From Lichenostomus cassidix (taxonomy: Eukaryota > Chordata > Aves > Passeriformes > Meliphagidae), in contig CM039183.1 of assembly GCA_008360975.2 (NCBI GenBank), positions 78,900,350-78,964,349 on the forward strand: a stretch of DNA of 64,000 bases, given 5' to 3'. Below the pieces are notes generated by a model, which searched no databases, was not told the origin of the DNA, and saw only the letters and a list, made by a program, of their open reading frames with translations. Position numbers and translations under genes: made by a program. Position 1 is the stretch's first letter; each line of letters begins with the position of its first letter. Shown one piece after another: positions 63,216-64,000 of the stretch.

Positions 63216-64000
63216 TACCATCTAGCAAATCTGATGAACTGCTGACATTTGAAATTATTCTGCATGAAAAATTGCATTATAACAGCCAAATTTCAATTAC
63301 CAGGATTTATTCACTTTCTGTTTTGAAGAGAGCTTCACGTTGATGCATGCAATCAAACCCTTGCCATGCTTTAATCCATTAGGGCATGTGAGCTCTCACA
63401 GCTGAAGGATGCTCACTTTCTTTTCTGTACCATCAAGACATGGCTCATAAGGCAGAGTGGCTTGCCTAATATGCATGAGGAGCATCAAGATGCCTGGATG
63501 GAGCAGGTGGAGAGAAAACAAGCCAACCACACGAGCTTTTGCTTTGATCCAAAATCCGAGGAAGGCATTGATTTTACTGGTCTCTGGAGCAGTGACTCAG
63601 ACCTTGTTTCAAAAGGATTTCAGATGTGCCTTCCTGCATGCCTTGTTGAATACATGAGCTAGAGCAGCTTTCTGAATCCATGCTTAAATTAACATGGCAG
63701 GCAAGAGAGTGGAAGAGCTAAATATAAACAGCTTTGCCATGCAGAGCCACCCTCCAGGAAACCTGAGCAAGGCAGTCCTGCTTCATGCAGATTGTGGGTA
63801 GTTACCTGGGCACCAAAGAGGTGCTGATTCACAATGGTCTTTCCAGGCTGTCATGTAATGCTGGTGGTACAGAAGAGCTCATTTCAGTGTTTTGTCTTGA
63901 AGAAAACTTCCCTTTTAGCACAAATGCACTAGAATATACATAAGAGGTCTATTTCTCAACATTTGTGTTGGATTATGATTCCTGTCATTAGCATGATTAC
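63216..64000. other. Unique sequence with one hydrophilic open frame
   Basis: No supported gene. A plus-strand frame open from 63375 to the TAG at 63660-63662 has an acidic, hydrophilic second half (see findings). No family is recognised and the sequence downstream shows nothing identifiable. Confidence 0.45.

Noticed and set aside
62854..63225. Lys/Asn/Pro-rich frame and the opposite Phe/Gly/Val-rich frames
   Set aside because: They are translations of the A/C-only low-complexity tract.

Overview
The window looks like non-coding DNA from a bird genome, either intergenic or deep intronic. The evidence is the repeat content. There are several fragments of the avian CR1 LINE, recognised by the characteristic 3' end and its ATTCTATG-type octamer. 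There are also copies of a well-known avian endogenous-retrovirus LTR family. The rest is AT-rich, low-CpG sequence with stop codons in every frame, as expected of a vertebrate gene desert. No bacterial, plasmid or phage features are present. I cannot name the species, and could not say more than a bird, probably neoavian.

Layout. 1-4.4 kb: unique AT-rich sequence, with a 3'-UTR-like stretch carrying two polyadenylation signals near 2.98 and 3.24 kb. 4.46-5.58 kb: a roughly 1.1-kb solo LTR on the minus strand. 5.6-12.2 kb: unique sequence. 12.2-12.9 kb: a minus-strand CR1 that appears internally rearranged. 13-30.7 kb: unique sequence broken by three CR1 3' ends, at 23.0, 25.6 and 27.4 kb; the 25.6-kb copy seems to carry a tiny internal inversion. 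30.75-31.29 kb: a second LTR of the same superfamily, on the plus strand. 31.3-47.6 kb: unique sequence. 47.6-47.7 kb: a TA-rich microsatellite. 49.0-49.15 kb: a sense CR1 fragment. 49.2-59.5 kb: unique sequence with a GC-richer island at 52.1-52.85 kb. 59.5-59.8 kb: a third, decayed LTR fragment. 60.13-60.36 kb: a separate possible LTR of another family. 63.0-63.2 kb: a tract made almost entirely of A and C.

I found no protein-coding gene that I can support. The longest open frames, up to about 205 codons, either lie inside repeats or sit at the length expected by chance for their base composition, and none gives a product I recognise. A few short open frames sit just downstream of good splice-acceptor sequences. 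They are listed as hypotheses in the findings, not as genes. I saw no tRNA, rRNA or CRISPR array. I found no new multi-gene system; the observations worth checking are small-scale (LTR history, a CR1 micro-inversion, perfect inverted repeats, clustered regulatory-type motifs).
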